Below the pieces are notes generated by a model. It searched no databases, had not been told where the DNA came from, and saw only the letters and a list, made by a program, of their open reading frames with translations. A stretch of DNA of 64,000 bases from DASYXT01 sp035934555 (GTDB taxonomy: Bacteria > Verrucomicrobiota > Verrucomicrobiia > Limisphaerales > UBA8199): assembly GCA_035934555.1 (NCBI GenBank), contig DASYXT010000053.1, positions 22,555 through 86,554 on the forward strand, in the 5' to 3' direction. Shown piece by piece: positions 18,972 through 26,089 of the stretch; position 1 is the first letter of the stretch, and the number at the start of each line of letters is the position of its first letter. A program made the translations under genes and the position numbers.

Positions 18972-19238
18972 TTAGCCGCGGCGACGCCGCTGACGCTTCT
19001 TGGCCGCTGTCGAACGAATGACGATACCGTGCTCGTTCGGTGAATGGCTGATCACGAAGGCGTCACGATATTCATATACCAGCTCATGGGCGGTGGGCAG
19101 ACGCTTTCGCAGCCACCGTCGAATTGCGCCTACGAGGCGCTGATGCCCGCGCGCGACCTTGGCGATAAGCCTGCGCAACTCGGCTTCCGCCGATCGTCGC
19201 GCCACCGCAGACTGGCTCTTCGTCTGTAAAGTGCTCAT
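18972..19238 (-). CDS. Cassette ORF 4: basic protein, weakly DUF1801-like
   Basis: 88 residues from an ATG that has GCGGAGC about 8 bases upstream and lies 12 bases beyond the R' box of the last attC site, as expected for a cassette gene. The middle segment (LPTAHELVYEYRDAFVISHS) resembles the start of DUF1801/YdhG-like proteins, but the usual remaining half is absent and the sequence ends in a very basic AAKKRQRRRRG tail. No attC-like site is recognisable downstream. Function unknown. Confidence 0.7.
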   Translation of the reverse strand: MSTLQTKSQSAVARRSAEAELRRLIAKVARGHQRLVGAIRRWLRKRLPTAHELVYEYRDAFVISHSPNEHGIVIRSTAAKKRQRRRRG

Positions 19239-19250
19239 ATTTGAAGCTCC

Positions 19251-19372
19251 GCCGAAAGGTGCGCCTCACCTACCGCCGCCGGAGCAAAAGGTGGAGCGCA
19301 AACAAGATATTCAAACTCAAGCTACTGAGCGGAAAGCGCGGACGGCGGTTAGGTGCAGGCGCCTTGTTCGGC
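19251..19372 (-). other. attC-like site C (degenerate R')
   Basis: Read on the minus strand: R'' GCCGAAC (19372-19366), spacer AAGGC, L'' GCCTGCAC (19360-19353), a variable centre, L' GTGAGGC (19269-19263), spacer GCACC, R' TTTCGGC (19257-19251). L'' has one extra base relative to L'. The inner arms ACCTAACCGCC and GGCGGTAGGT also pair. The first base of R' is T instead of the conserved G of GTTRRRY, so this copy may be poorly recombined. It begins 12 bases after the stop of cassette ORF 3 and resembles site B in sequence. Confidence 0.72.
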
Positions 19373-19383
19373 TCGCGCGCTGC

Positions 19384-19596
19384 TCAGTGCTTCGAATTCG
19401 GCTTCAGGTACGTAATGCCGGTCATAGTCAACAGGGGAAGAATGTGGGCCAAGTCCTTGGCGTCAAAAACCACGACTGAGGTCCTGCCCACCGCAACCTG
19501 ATACCGCTCACGGACCCGGTACTTCGCCCCGTCCGCCATCTTGATATCGAAGGGGATACCCTCATTAATCGCCGTCTGAATTTGATCACGCGTCAT
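19384..19596 (-). CDS. Cassette ORF 3: small protein of unknown function
   Basis: 70 residues from the ATG at 19596; a TTG four codons earlier (19608) is possible. The sequence MTRDQIQTAINEGIPFDIKM with a following strand-rich 'GAKYRVRERYQVAVG' and 'VVVFDAKDLAHILPLLTMTG' looks like a compact alpha/beta domain. No catalytic motif is visible. It is located between attC-like sites B and C, with its stop 12 bases before site C. Composition is less GC-extreme than neighbouring housekeeping genes. Confidence 0.8.
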   Translation of the reverse strand: MTRDQIQTAINEGIPFDIKMADGAKYRVRERYQVAVGRTSVVVFDAKDLAHILPLLTMTGITYLKPNSKH

Positions 19597-19673
19597 AAGC
19601 TCACGCAAAAACCTCGTCGATTCTCAGCCAGGAGGCAAGGGCAAACGGGGCCAGGGAGCCAGGGGCCAAGGCA

Positions 19674-19800
19674 GCCGAACGTCGCGCCTCACCTAACCGC
19701 TGCCGGGGAGGCAGGTGGAGCGGAGAAAGGACACACGAACGCGCGCAAAGCGCCGAGCGGAAAGTGCAGGTGGCGGTTAGGTGCAGGCTCCTCGTTGGGC
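19674..19800 (-). other. attC-like site B
   Basis: On the minus strand: R'' GCCCAAC (19800-19794), spacer GAGGA, L'' GCCTGCAC (19788-19781), centre, L' GTGAGGC (19692-19686), spacer GCGAC, R' GTTCGGC (19680-19674). L'' carries one extra base against L'. The inner arms ACCTAACCGC/GCGGTTAGGT are perfectly paired over 10 bases. R'' fits RYYYAAC; R' departs from GTTRRRY at one base. The stop codon of cassette ORF 2 (19777-19779) lies inside the site, so R'' and L'' encode the last residues of that protein. Confidence 0.8.
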
Positions 19801-20028
19801 TGCCCTTCTCCAGGCGCGACACTGAAATCCCAGGATGACGAAAGCACCCGCCAAAAGTAGGGTGCTTGTTAACGAGGCATAGAGCTGTGATTCGGTGAGG
19901 TCCAACTCTGCAAGCCTCCGAATACCGAACACCAGTACCAACCCGGATATGATGGAACAAACGATCTGGCAAAGATGGGCCACGCTCTTATCAGCAACGA
20001 CTGTCCCCTTAAACATCTTAACAATCAT
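19777..20028 (-). CDS. Cassette ORF 2: small two-helix membrane protein
   Basis: 83 residues from the ATG at 20028, preceded by GAGAAAGG; longer in-frame starts run into attC site A and are not favoured. Two hydrophobic helices, about residues 18-35 (HLCQIVCSIISGLVLVFG) and 47-64 (ASLTSTLLLAGAFVILGF), are followed by a basic tail QCRAWRRAAQRGACT whose last seven codons are attC site B sequence. Small membrane proteins of unknown role are common integron cassette cargo. No family recognised. Confidence 0.72.
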   Translation of the reverse strand: MIVKMFKGTVVADKSVAHLCQIVCSIISGLVLVFGIRRLAELDLTESQLYASLTSTLLLAGAFVILGFQCRAWRRAAQRGACT

Positions 20029-20105
20029 AAACCGGCCTTTCTCTTTTGGTGAGACATCATGACCTGTCTGACAGATGTACTTGGAAATCGTCACGCGCAT
20101 CGGCG

Positions 20106-20195
20106 GCCCAACGCAGAGTGCAGCCGCGCCGGGCCAAAGGCGATAGAAAACAAAAGTGACGGCCAACCGGCGTCGGCTGACACGATTCGTTGGGC
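20106..20195 (-). other. attC-like site A (best-conserved copy)
   Basis: On the minus strand: R'' GCCCAAC (20195-20189), spacer GAATC, L'' GTGTCAGCCG (20183-20174), centre, L' CGGCTGCAC (20126-20118), spacer TCTGC, R' GTTGGGC (20112-20106). R'' and R' are perfect complements and both fit the RYYYAAC/GTTRRRY consensus. L'' differs from the complement of L' by a single extra T, the position where attC sites carry their extrahelical base. CGCCGG/CCGGCG extends the stem inward. It begins 16 bases after the stop of cassette ORF 1. Confidence 0.85.
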
Positions 20196-20211
20196 GTCCT
20201 CGTAAGGTATC

Positions 20212-20424
20212 TCACTTGTCGCTTAGACCACTCGCGCCGATACAAGCAATAAGCCACCAGATCAAACCGGCTCCGATGACGACCCCCCAGATAATAATAA
20301 CGGCCCGCCAGGAACCGGCCTGCCCTGGCGTGTATGCTGGTCGGTTTTCTAGCTCGAGAGAACATCTCGAACACAATCGCTCGCCGTTCTGATTCATCGC
20401 TCCGCAGTGGGGACACCGGACCAT
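20212..20424 (-). CDS. Cassette ORF 1: zinc-ribbon membrane protein
   Basis: 70 residues from the ATG at 20424 (a TTG at 20511 would give 99 residues). The N-terminus is a zinc ribbon, CPHCG at 4-8 and CSRC at 18-21, followed by one hydrophobic helix (about 42-60, RAVIIIWGVVIGAGLIWWLI). This zinc-ribbon-plus-helix plan is common in small bacterial membrane proteins of unknown role. GTTATGG overlaps the ATG and could be the left cassette boundary, but it is a poor match to GTTRRRY. Confidence 0.65.
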   Translation of the reverse strand: MVRCPHCGAMNQNGERLCSRCSLELENRPAYTPGQAGSWRAVIIIWGVVIGAGLIWWLIACIGASGLSDK

Positions 20425-20673
20425 AACGCCTGCAAACGCTGAAAGTAAATCATAATCCTCCGTTTCCGCTCCCAGCACCAGTGTTTCCGGAACCCTAACC
20501 CGGTTGTTCAACTGAACAATTTCCGGACAGTCTCCTGTATTGGTGCTTTAAAACTGTGGCACCGCGGCTCAAAACCCCCAGGGTAATGCCGGTTGGCACT
20601 TCTGATGCTGCTTGGATAGCCGGATTTACTAAAATCCGCCTTGTTTTTCAGGGTTGGATTGCGAGAAAGTTGT

Positions 20674-20862
20674 ATGCGTAGCAGTCATCCGCCCTCTTGT
20701 TCGGCGGCTATCCTTGGGCGGTCTGGCCTGACGTTAGTGGAGGCAGTGGTTTCCCTTCCTCTCCTCGCCATGGTCCTCGGCGGAATCATCTCCACCTGCC
20801 AGTCAGGATTTGGCGCGGACTGGGTGGGCTATCCTCTCGGCGCAACCCGTCGAACAGCCTAA
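20674..20862 (+). CDS. Short pseudopilin-like protein
   Basis: 62 residues from the ATG at 20674, with GAGAAAG upstream. It has a prepilin-type N-terminus, GLTLVEAVVSLPLLAMVLGG, containing the Gly/Leu cleavage site and the conserved Glu at +5, but the globular domain is missing: the frame stops about 30 residues after the helix. It leads a run of four pseudopilin genes, 27 bases before the next, so it is either an unusually short minor pilin or a truncated one. Confidence 0.6.
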   Translation: MRSSHPPSCSAAILGRSGLTLVEAVVSLPLLAMVLGGIISTCQSGFGADWVGYPLGATRRTA

Positions 20863-20889
20863 ATCCGTTGACGCCGCAACCCCCACGTC

Positions 20890-21363
20890 ATGAACTGCCT
20901 GATTCCAATCTCGTCCCCTCGCCGACGCGCGCGCGCTCAAGCGCTGGGCATGACCCTGGCTGAGGTCGTCGTGGCATTGGCTATCGCCGGCATGATGATC
21001 GCCGGCCTGGTCGGTGGTTATACTTACTCCACGCTGTCGGGCGAAAAAGCGAGACTTTCCCTGGCCGCCAACACGCGGGCTCTCGAGCGCTTGGAAGACA
21101 CCCACGCGGCGATCTGGAACGTTTCAGGCTGGCCCGTGGTGGACCAACTCGTCGCCACCAACTTCCCACCCAAGCTGGTAATTATTCACCGGTCCGGGGA
21201 GAACGCGGCTATTACCTATGGGACGATCTATACTACCATCACCCAGGTCTCCCTCTCGCCCCAATTGCGCCGCGTTCGCGTGGATTGCGTCTGGGGATTT
21301 CAAGGTGGCAAATTCTCCGCCCTGTTCACCAACACGGTCGAAACCTTGCGCGGGCCCGATTGA
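20890..21363 (+). CDS. Minor pseudopilin, PilV/GspI-like
   Basis: 157 residues. The prepilin site is GMTLAEVVVALAIAGMMIAG (residues 20-39), after a basic leader. The remainder is a small strand-rich domain (QVSLSPQLRRVRVDCVW segment) as in GspI/PilV-type minor pilins. Such proteins are cleaved by prepilin peptidase and initiate or tip a pseudopilus. The next gene starts 4 bases after this stop, indicating an operon. Confidence 0.78.
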   Translation: MNCLIPISSPRRRARAQALGMTLAEVVVALAIAGMMIAGLVGGYTYSTLSGEKARLSLAANTRALERLEDTHAAIWNVSGWPVVDQLVATNFPPKLVIIHRSGENAAITYGTIYTTITQVSLSPQLRRVRVDCVWGFQGGKFSALFTNTVETLRGPD

Positions 21364-21367
21364 GTCC

Positions 21368-21967
21368 ATGAAATCATCCATTCATTGTGGCTCACAGGTT
21401 TGGCCCTCGCGTTCGGGAGAGTTGGCCTTCACCTTGACCGAACTCATGGTCAGCGCGGCCATTCTCATCCTCGTGGTCGGCGGCATCGTCTCGGCGAACC
21501 TTTTCGGTATGCGAATGTTCCAGGTCGAAGAAACCAAGCTCAGTGTGTCGGACCAGTCGCGTGAAATTGTTGGCGTGCTAATGGACGAAATTCATTCGTG
21601 CCAAAGCTTCCAGATCGGCACCTTCACCAACGGAATGTTCACCGGTCTGCCGTTCGGCACTCCCCAACTCGGATCCGCATTAATCATTTACCCAACCACC
21701 AGCGCCACCAACTTCATTATGTATTTCGTCGATCCCGCTCACCAGCAATTTCGGCGCGCAACCAGCGCGCCAGGTTCGACCAGGATCCTCGCGAGCGCAG
21801 TCACCAACGCAATCGACCTGTTTCGGGCGCAGGACTACTTGGGCAACCTCCTCACTAATATGCAAGACAACACGGTCCTCCACCTGAAAATCGAGTTTTA
21901 TCAGGCCGCCCGCTTCGGCGTTCCCCCAGACTACTACAAACTGGAGACATCAACGACTCGGCGCTAA
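21368..21967 (+). CDS. Minor pseudopilin, PilW/GspJ-like
   Basis: 199 residues from the ATG at 21368; the longer frame from 21218 overlaps the upstream gene and is not used. The prepilin site is AFTLTELMVSAAILILVVGG (about 17-36), followed by 'FQVEETKLSVSDQSREIVGVL', typical of PilW/GspJ proteins. It is third in the pseudopilin operon, and the next gene begins 16 bases downstream. Confidence 0.8.
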   Translation: MKSSIHCGSQVWPSRSGELAFTLTELMVSAAILILVVGGIVSANLFGMRMFQVEETKLSVSDQSREIVGVLMDEIHSCQSFQIGTFTNGMFTGLPFGTPQLGSALIIYPTTSATNFIMYFVDPAHQQFRRATSAPGSTRILASAVTNAIDLFRAQDYLGNLLTNMQDNTVLHLKIEFYQAARFGVPPDYYKLETSTTRR

Positions 21968-21983
21968 GCCCGGTTTGAAACCT

Positions 21984-23720
21984 ATGAAATCCTCCAAACA
22001 CAATCGCATCCAAAAACCCGCCGGCAGCGCGTTGCTCATGACGCTCGTGATGACCGGCATCGCCCTCCTGTTGCTCACCGGCGCTATGACCTGGTCCGCT
22101 ACCCACGCCAGGTTGACCGACCGCTCGAACCGGTATGCCACCGCCGTGGCCGCGGGGGAGTCTGCGATCGAGAAAGTTCTCACCCACATAAACCAGGACT
22201 TCCTGGATGGCGGCGAAGCCCTGGTCGTGAACAACCTCGACTCTTACCGCTCCACTGTTCCCACCTCGGCTGATGCGCCCTATTGGGCCAACTGGGAATT
22301 CAACAACGCGAGCGGCCAGATCGGGGAAACGTTGATCCAACGCGGCCTTGCCAGCAACTACGTCGTGTTGACCGGGCCCTATGCCGGCCTGCGCGGTTAC
22401 GTCTCGGCTTATACACTCGTTTCCGACGCCCATGAATTGAACAGAGTCCAGGATGTTGTCGCCGGGGTGATGGAAGAGGTGGACCTGGCGCGTATCCCGA
22501 TCTTTCAGTTTGCGATGTACTCCTCCGGCGATATGGAAATCAGTTGCGGCCAGCCTTTCACGGTGACCGGCCGCGTGCATTCCAATAATATGCTTTATGT
22601 CGAACCCGATAACGCCCTGACCTTCCAATCCAGTGTCACCGCCGTAGGTGACATCCTGTTCCAGCGTGATCCATTGGATTCCCGCACCCCGCCCGTCGGC
22701 GCCGTCGTTTACCAGGGCCCCAAGACCTCTCACGCCCCTTCCCTGATTCTGCCCATCGGCACCGCCAATACACCCCAGGCAATTCGTGAAATTATCGAAC
22801 CTCCCCCGTTCGGCGAGAGTCCCACCTCCCCCATGGGTCATTCACGCTACTTCAACCAGGCGGACCTGCTCGTGATTGTGTCCGACACCGGCGTCACCGC
22901 GAGCAGCGGAGAATTTAATAATTTCGCCACGGTGGTCCCGTCGTCTGAATTCAATAAATTCGTGATTCTCACCAACTCATTTTACGACTCCCGCGAAAGC
23001 AAGACCATCCTTCCTGTGGACCTGGACATCGGCGCCCTCAAGGTGTGGAGCGCCACCAATCACAACGTCCGCACGGCCCTCTTCGGCCGTGACATCAACT
23101 CCGTTTACGTTTACGATCACAGAACCGTGGTGGCTGGGAAGCTCGGGGCCGTGCGCGTTCGGAACGGGTTGGTCCTTCCGCCCCTGGGCCTCACTGTCGC
23201 CACCGCCAGTCCGCTCTATGTCCTGGGCCACTACAACCAGACCAATTCGGCCAACCTCGGCACCACCAACACCTCCACCACCCTCCCGGCCTCGCTGGTC
23301 GGCGACGCCATCACCATCCTTTCGGTCAACTGGCGCGACACGAACAGCCATTTGCCACTGGCCTCGCGCGCAGCCCTGCCCACCACGGTTAACGCCGCCT
23401 TTCTCGCCGGCGCGGTCGAGACCGCCAATGGCAACTACGGCGGCGGGATGGAAAACTTTCCGCGATTCCTCGAATCATGGGGCCTGGCCAATCCCCTCAC
23501 CTACAATGGGTCAATGGTCAAAATGTTCCCCAGCCTGTACGCCACGAATATTTGGGGCCTCGGCAACGTATACAACCCGCCTAAGCGGGACTGGGCCTAT
23601 GATATAAACTTCAACACTCCGACCAAGCTGCCGCCATTGACGCCGAGCCTGTTGAAGATCTTCCGGAACGCTTGGATGACCCTGGCGCCCAATTCCACTA
23701 ACGCCCCGCCCGGCAGCTAG
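21984..23720 (+). CDS. PilX/GspK-like pilus assembly protein
   Basis: 578 residues from the ATG at 21984 (a TTG at 21975 is also possible). The N-terminus has a basic leader and a hydrophobic helix (SALLMTLVMTGIALLLLTGA) with the 'ARLTDRSNRYATAVAAGESA' continuation common to PilX/GspK N-termini, where Glu in AAxESA is conserved. The large remainder is strand-rich and asparagine-rich and has no recognised domain. It is probably the bulky tip component of the pseudopilus encoded by this operon. Confidence 0.75.
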   Translation: MKSSKHNRIQKPAGSALLMTLVMTGIALLLLTGAMTWSATHARLTDRSNRYATAVAAGESAIEKVLTHINQDFLDGGEALVVNNLDSYRSTVPTSADAPYWANWEFNNASGQIGETLIQRGLASNYVVLTGPYAGLRGYVSAYTLVSDAHELNRVQDVVAGVMEEVDLARIPIFQFAMYSSGDMEISCGQPFTVTGRVHSNNMLYVEPDNALTFQSSVTAVGDILFQRDPLDSRTPPVGAVVYQGPKTSHAPSLILPIGTANTPQAIREIIEPPPFGESPTSPMGHSRYFNQADLLVIVSDTGVTASSGEFNNFATVVPSSEFNKFVILTNSFYDSRESKTILPVDLDIGALKVWSATNHNVRTALFGRDINSVYVYDHRTVVAGKLGAVRVRNGLVLPPLGLTVATASPLYVLGHYNQTNSANLGTTNTSTTLPASLVGDAITILSVNWRDTNSHLPLASRAALPTTVNAAFLAGAVETANGNYGGGMENFPRFLESWGLANPLTYNGSMVKMFPSLYATNIWGLGNVYNPPKRDWAYDINFNTPTKLPPLTPSLLKIFRNAWMTLAPNSTNAPPGS

Positions 23721-23763
23721 GCACGGAATGAATTAGCTCTCGGTCCCCCTTTCTTTGCTCGCG

Positions 23764-25158
23764 ATGCCAAAGCACGTCCCATCCCTGAGGTTGCGGTTGC
23801 CCCAGGGGTGGAAGCGCCCGGTCGCGACCTGCGCCCTGGGCCTGTGCTGCGCCGCTTTTGCATCTGCTGACACCCAGCCTCCCGCTCGCGTACTGGAAAC
23901 CTACACCAGCGAGTACGAGAAGACGCCTCACCCCAATCTTGTTGAGCAAGAGAACCTCGCACGGTGGGCGCAAATCGAACAGGACCGATATCGCCTCCGC
24001 GTGACTCTCCCGGACTACATAACTCCCCGGGATGAAAATTCATCAGCGGCCGAGAGCAGTCAGAGCAGCCAAGCCAGCCGGGCAGGACCGCGCGGCGGGC
24101 AACCCCAGGATTCTCAGACCGTGGCCTGGGTGGCGGTCCTCATCCTCGCCGCGCTGGTGACCCTCTCGCGGCTGCGGCCCGAGCTTCGGCAGAAGCATTA
24201 TCACCCCTGGCACCTTCTGCCCGCCTCGTTGCGTCGCAGGCTGCAGCAGGCCTGCGCTCCCCAGGACGCCACCGCTGCCGAGGGCCGCCGCCTCGTCAGG
24301 GCCATGCAACAGGGCGCCGACCCTGGCTTCCTCGAGCCGGAACCTCAACAGCTTGATGTCTTGGGCCAGCTCACAAACGCTTTGCACGAAGCTCAGGACC
24401 CTCTCAAACGGCAGGAGTTGCTGCTGCGCGCCTATGTGCTCACTCACGCGCTTACCCCCATTTCCGAGCCGCGCCGCGGGCGGGCGGCCTGGCAGATTCG
24501 CCATTCCCTCGAGGCTTTGTTGAAAAGTCTAATGCATCGATCGGTGCCACCGACGGCCACCGCCCTGGTCACTGCCGCCAGCGCGGTCGAGGTTCTCCAG
24601 GAACTTCGCGCCGCCGGTCCGCAAGGCGAGGCAGTTTTCGAGTGGCCCATCCGCATCCTTGCCGTTTACGACGACCCGGTAACCTGCCGCGCAATGGAAA
24701 GTGTGCTGCAATCCGTCTTCGAAAATCCGTACTTCGCCAAGGATGGGGAATCGGCTATGGCTATCGCCGGTGAGCGGGCATTCGACGTTATCTTCATCGA
24801 CGTAGCTCTCCGCGGCCTCGATGGCTACGCCGTTTGCGGCATGTTGCGACAGATCGCCATGCACCATTACACCCCTGTCGTCCTGGTGACGGACCGGGCC
24901 GACGCCTTCGCTCGGGCCGACGCCGACGCCCGCGGCGCAGACGACCTCCTCTCCAAGCCGTTGTTGGCCGTCGAGGTGACTCTCAAGGCGCTGCTCCTCG
25001 CTATGCGCTACCGCCTGGCGGGCGGTGGTGCCACACCCAGCAACGCCGCCAAAGCCTGCGCCTCCAGATTAGTGGCCCAGGGCCAGGTGCCGGGAAACTC
25101 CGGCATCGTCTGCGGAACCGACGACACCGAGATCCTGCGTGTCGTGACCAGGAACTGA
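23764..25158 (+). CDS. Membrane-tethered response-regulator receiver protein without output domain
   Basis: 464 residues from the ATG at 23764 (a TTG at 23755 is possible). Signal/anchor at about 18-37, a second hydrophobic helix at about 120-135 (TVAWVAVLILAALVTLSRL), then a helical region with degenerate 'RRLQQA' segments, and a C-terminal receiver domain (about 295-410). Receiver residues: the acidic pair in AVYDDPVTC, phospho-acceptor Asp346 in VIFIDVALRGLDGY, Thr in VLVTDR, and Lys in LSKPL. No DNA-binding or enzymatic output follows. It ends the pseudopilin operon, 43 bases after the PilX-like gene, so control of pilus assembly by phosphorylation is plausible. The cytoplasmic side of the receiver is inferred. 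Confidence 0.75.
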   Translation: MPKHVPSLRLRLPQGWKRPVATCALGLCCAAFASADTQPPARVLETYTSEYEKTPHPNLVEQENLARWAQIEQDRYRLRVTLPDYITPRDENSSAAESSQSSQASRAGPRGGQPQDSQTVAWVAVLILAALVTLSRLRPELRQKHYHPWHLLPASLRRRLQQACAPQDATAAEGRRLVRAMQQGADPGFLEPEPQQLDVLGQLTNALHEAQDPLKRQELLLRAYVLTHALTPISEPRRGRAAWQIRHSLEALLKSLMHRSVPPTATALVTAASAVEVLQELRAAGPQGEAVFEWPIRILAVYDDPVTCRAMESVLQSVFENPYFAKDGESAMAIAGERAFDVIFIDVALRGLDGYAVCGMLRQIAMHHYTPVVLVTDRADAFARADADARGADDLLSKPLLAVEVTLKALLLAMRYRLAGGGATPSNAAKACASRLVAQGQVPGNSGIVCGTDDTEILRVVTRN

Positions 25159-25208
25159 CCGCCCGGCGAAGCGGTGCGCCGTTGGCTGAGAATCTTACAG
25201 GTTTGTGG

Positions 25209-25613
25209 TTACTTGGTTGTTTGCCGGTTGCCGCCGCGCCGCTTTTCGCTTTCGCGCATCATTTCGGCCATGTCGAACGCGGGACGTATCTCAAACGGCC
25301 CGGCCTTCACCCCGGGATGTTTCGACATCAACTGGATGGCGTGGTTCAAATCCCGCGCTTCGAGGATGAGGATGCCCCCAATCTGTTCCTTCGTTTCGGC
25401 GTAAGGGCCGTCGGTGATGGAGACCTTGCCGTTTTTCCAGCGCAAAGTCGTGGCCGTTTGCGGCGGCTGCAACCCTTCACCGCCGGCGAAATGTCCCTTA
25501 GCTCGCAACTCGTCGTCGTAGGTCCAGCACTCGTCCAACATCGCGTTGCGTTCGCTTTCGGACATGGATTCAAATTTGTTCGGCTCGATATAGCCAAGGC
25601 AGATGTATTTCAT
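25209..25613 (-). CDS. YCII/DGPF-family protein
   Basis: 134 residues. The family motif appears as ITDGPYAETKEQIGG, and the N-terminal strand MKYICLGYIEP and the loop 'GEGLQPPQTATTLR' match DGPF-domain proteins. These are dimeric ferredoxin-like folds, routinely encoded beside ECF42 sigma factors. It is the distal gene in the sigma-factor cluster; the exact biochemical role of the family is not known. Confidence 0.9.
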   Translation of the reverse strand: MKYICLGYIEPNKFESMSESERNAMLDECWTYDDELRAKGHFAGGEGLQPPQTATTLRWKNGKVSITDGPYAETKEQIGGILILEARDLNHAIQLMSKHPGVKAGPFEIRPAFDMAEMMRESEKRRGGNRQTTK

Positions 25614-25646
25614 TAGAAGATTGGGATGTTGAGGGCCTCGGCTTCT

Positions 25647-26009
25647 CTATTTGAAATCCTCCATCTCGTAGAGCGGGCGAATCTCGATGTCCGATTCTTC
25701 GCCCGGCATCGGAATCGGGCAACGCTTGACCCACTCAATCGCCTCCTCGAGCGATTTGCATTTCCAAAGCCAGAAACCGGCGACGAGTTCCTTCGTTTCG
25801 GTAAAAGGCCCGTCGGTCACGGTTCTTTTCGTTCCAGAAAATGTGACCCGCGCTCCTTTCGAACTGGGCTTCAAACCGTCTCCTGCCTGCATGATGCCGG
25901 CCTTGGTCAGTTCCTCGTTATATTTGCCCATTGCGGCGAGCAGTTCCGGCGTCGGCAAAACACCAGCTTCCGAATTTTTCGTTGCCTTGACCATTACTAT
26001 GAATCTCAT
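25647..26009 (-). CDS. YCII/DGPF-family protein
   Basis: 120 residues from the ATG at 26009, preceded by GGAGAACG; the longer in-frame start at 26093 overlaps the sigma gene. The motif is VTDGPFTETKELVAGFW, the classical DGPF signature, with N-terminal MRFIVMVKATKNSEAG. It lies directly downstream of the sigma factor gene, with 33 bases before the second DGPF gene, forming an ECF42 triad. Confidence 0.92.
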   Translation of the reverse strand: MRFIVMVKATKNSEAGVLPTPELLAAMGKYNEELTKAGIMQAGDGLKPSSKGARVTFSGTKRTVTDGPFTETKELVAGFWLWKCKSLEEAIEWVKRCPIPMPGEESDIEIRPLYEMEDFK

Positions 26010-26089
26010 TTTTCGTTCTCCGGTTGATTGTTTAAGTTGACCGTTACACAAACTGGTCGTTTGGCGTTTGGGCAATTCGACAGCGCCCT

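Larger units (their letters stand above)
18972..20424 (-). mobile_element. Gene-cassette array with attC-like sites and no integrase in view (CALIN)
   Basis: Four small same-strand ORFs (20424-20212, 20028-19777, 19596-19384, 19238-18972) are separated by three imperfect palindromes of 90-127 bases, at 20106-20195, 19674-19800 and 19251-19372. Each palindrome has the architecture of an integron attC site: outer 7-base R boxes (GCCCAAC/GTTGGGC type), 5-base unpaired spacers, then L boxes in which the L'' arm carries exactly one extra base. All three point the same way, each immediately after an ORF stop. The two cassettes bounded on both sides are about 432 and 423 bases. No tyrosine recombinase or intI relic is seen anywhere in the window. 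This matches the published definition of a cluster of attC sites lacking an integron integrase. Confidence 0.8.

Noticed and set aside
18972..19250. A fourth attC-like site after cassette ORF 4
   Set aside because: The GTTAGCC at the stop codon has no paired R/L boxes with the required spacing; only a short ACCCTTCAGGGT palindrome is present.
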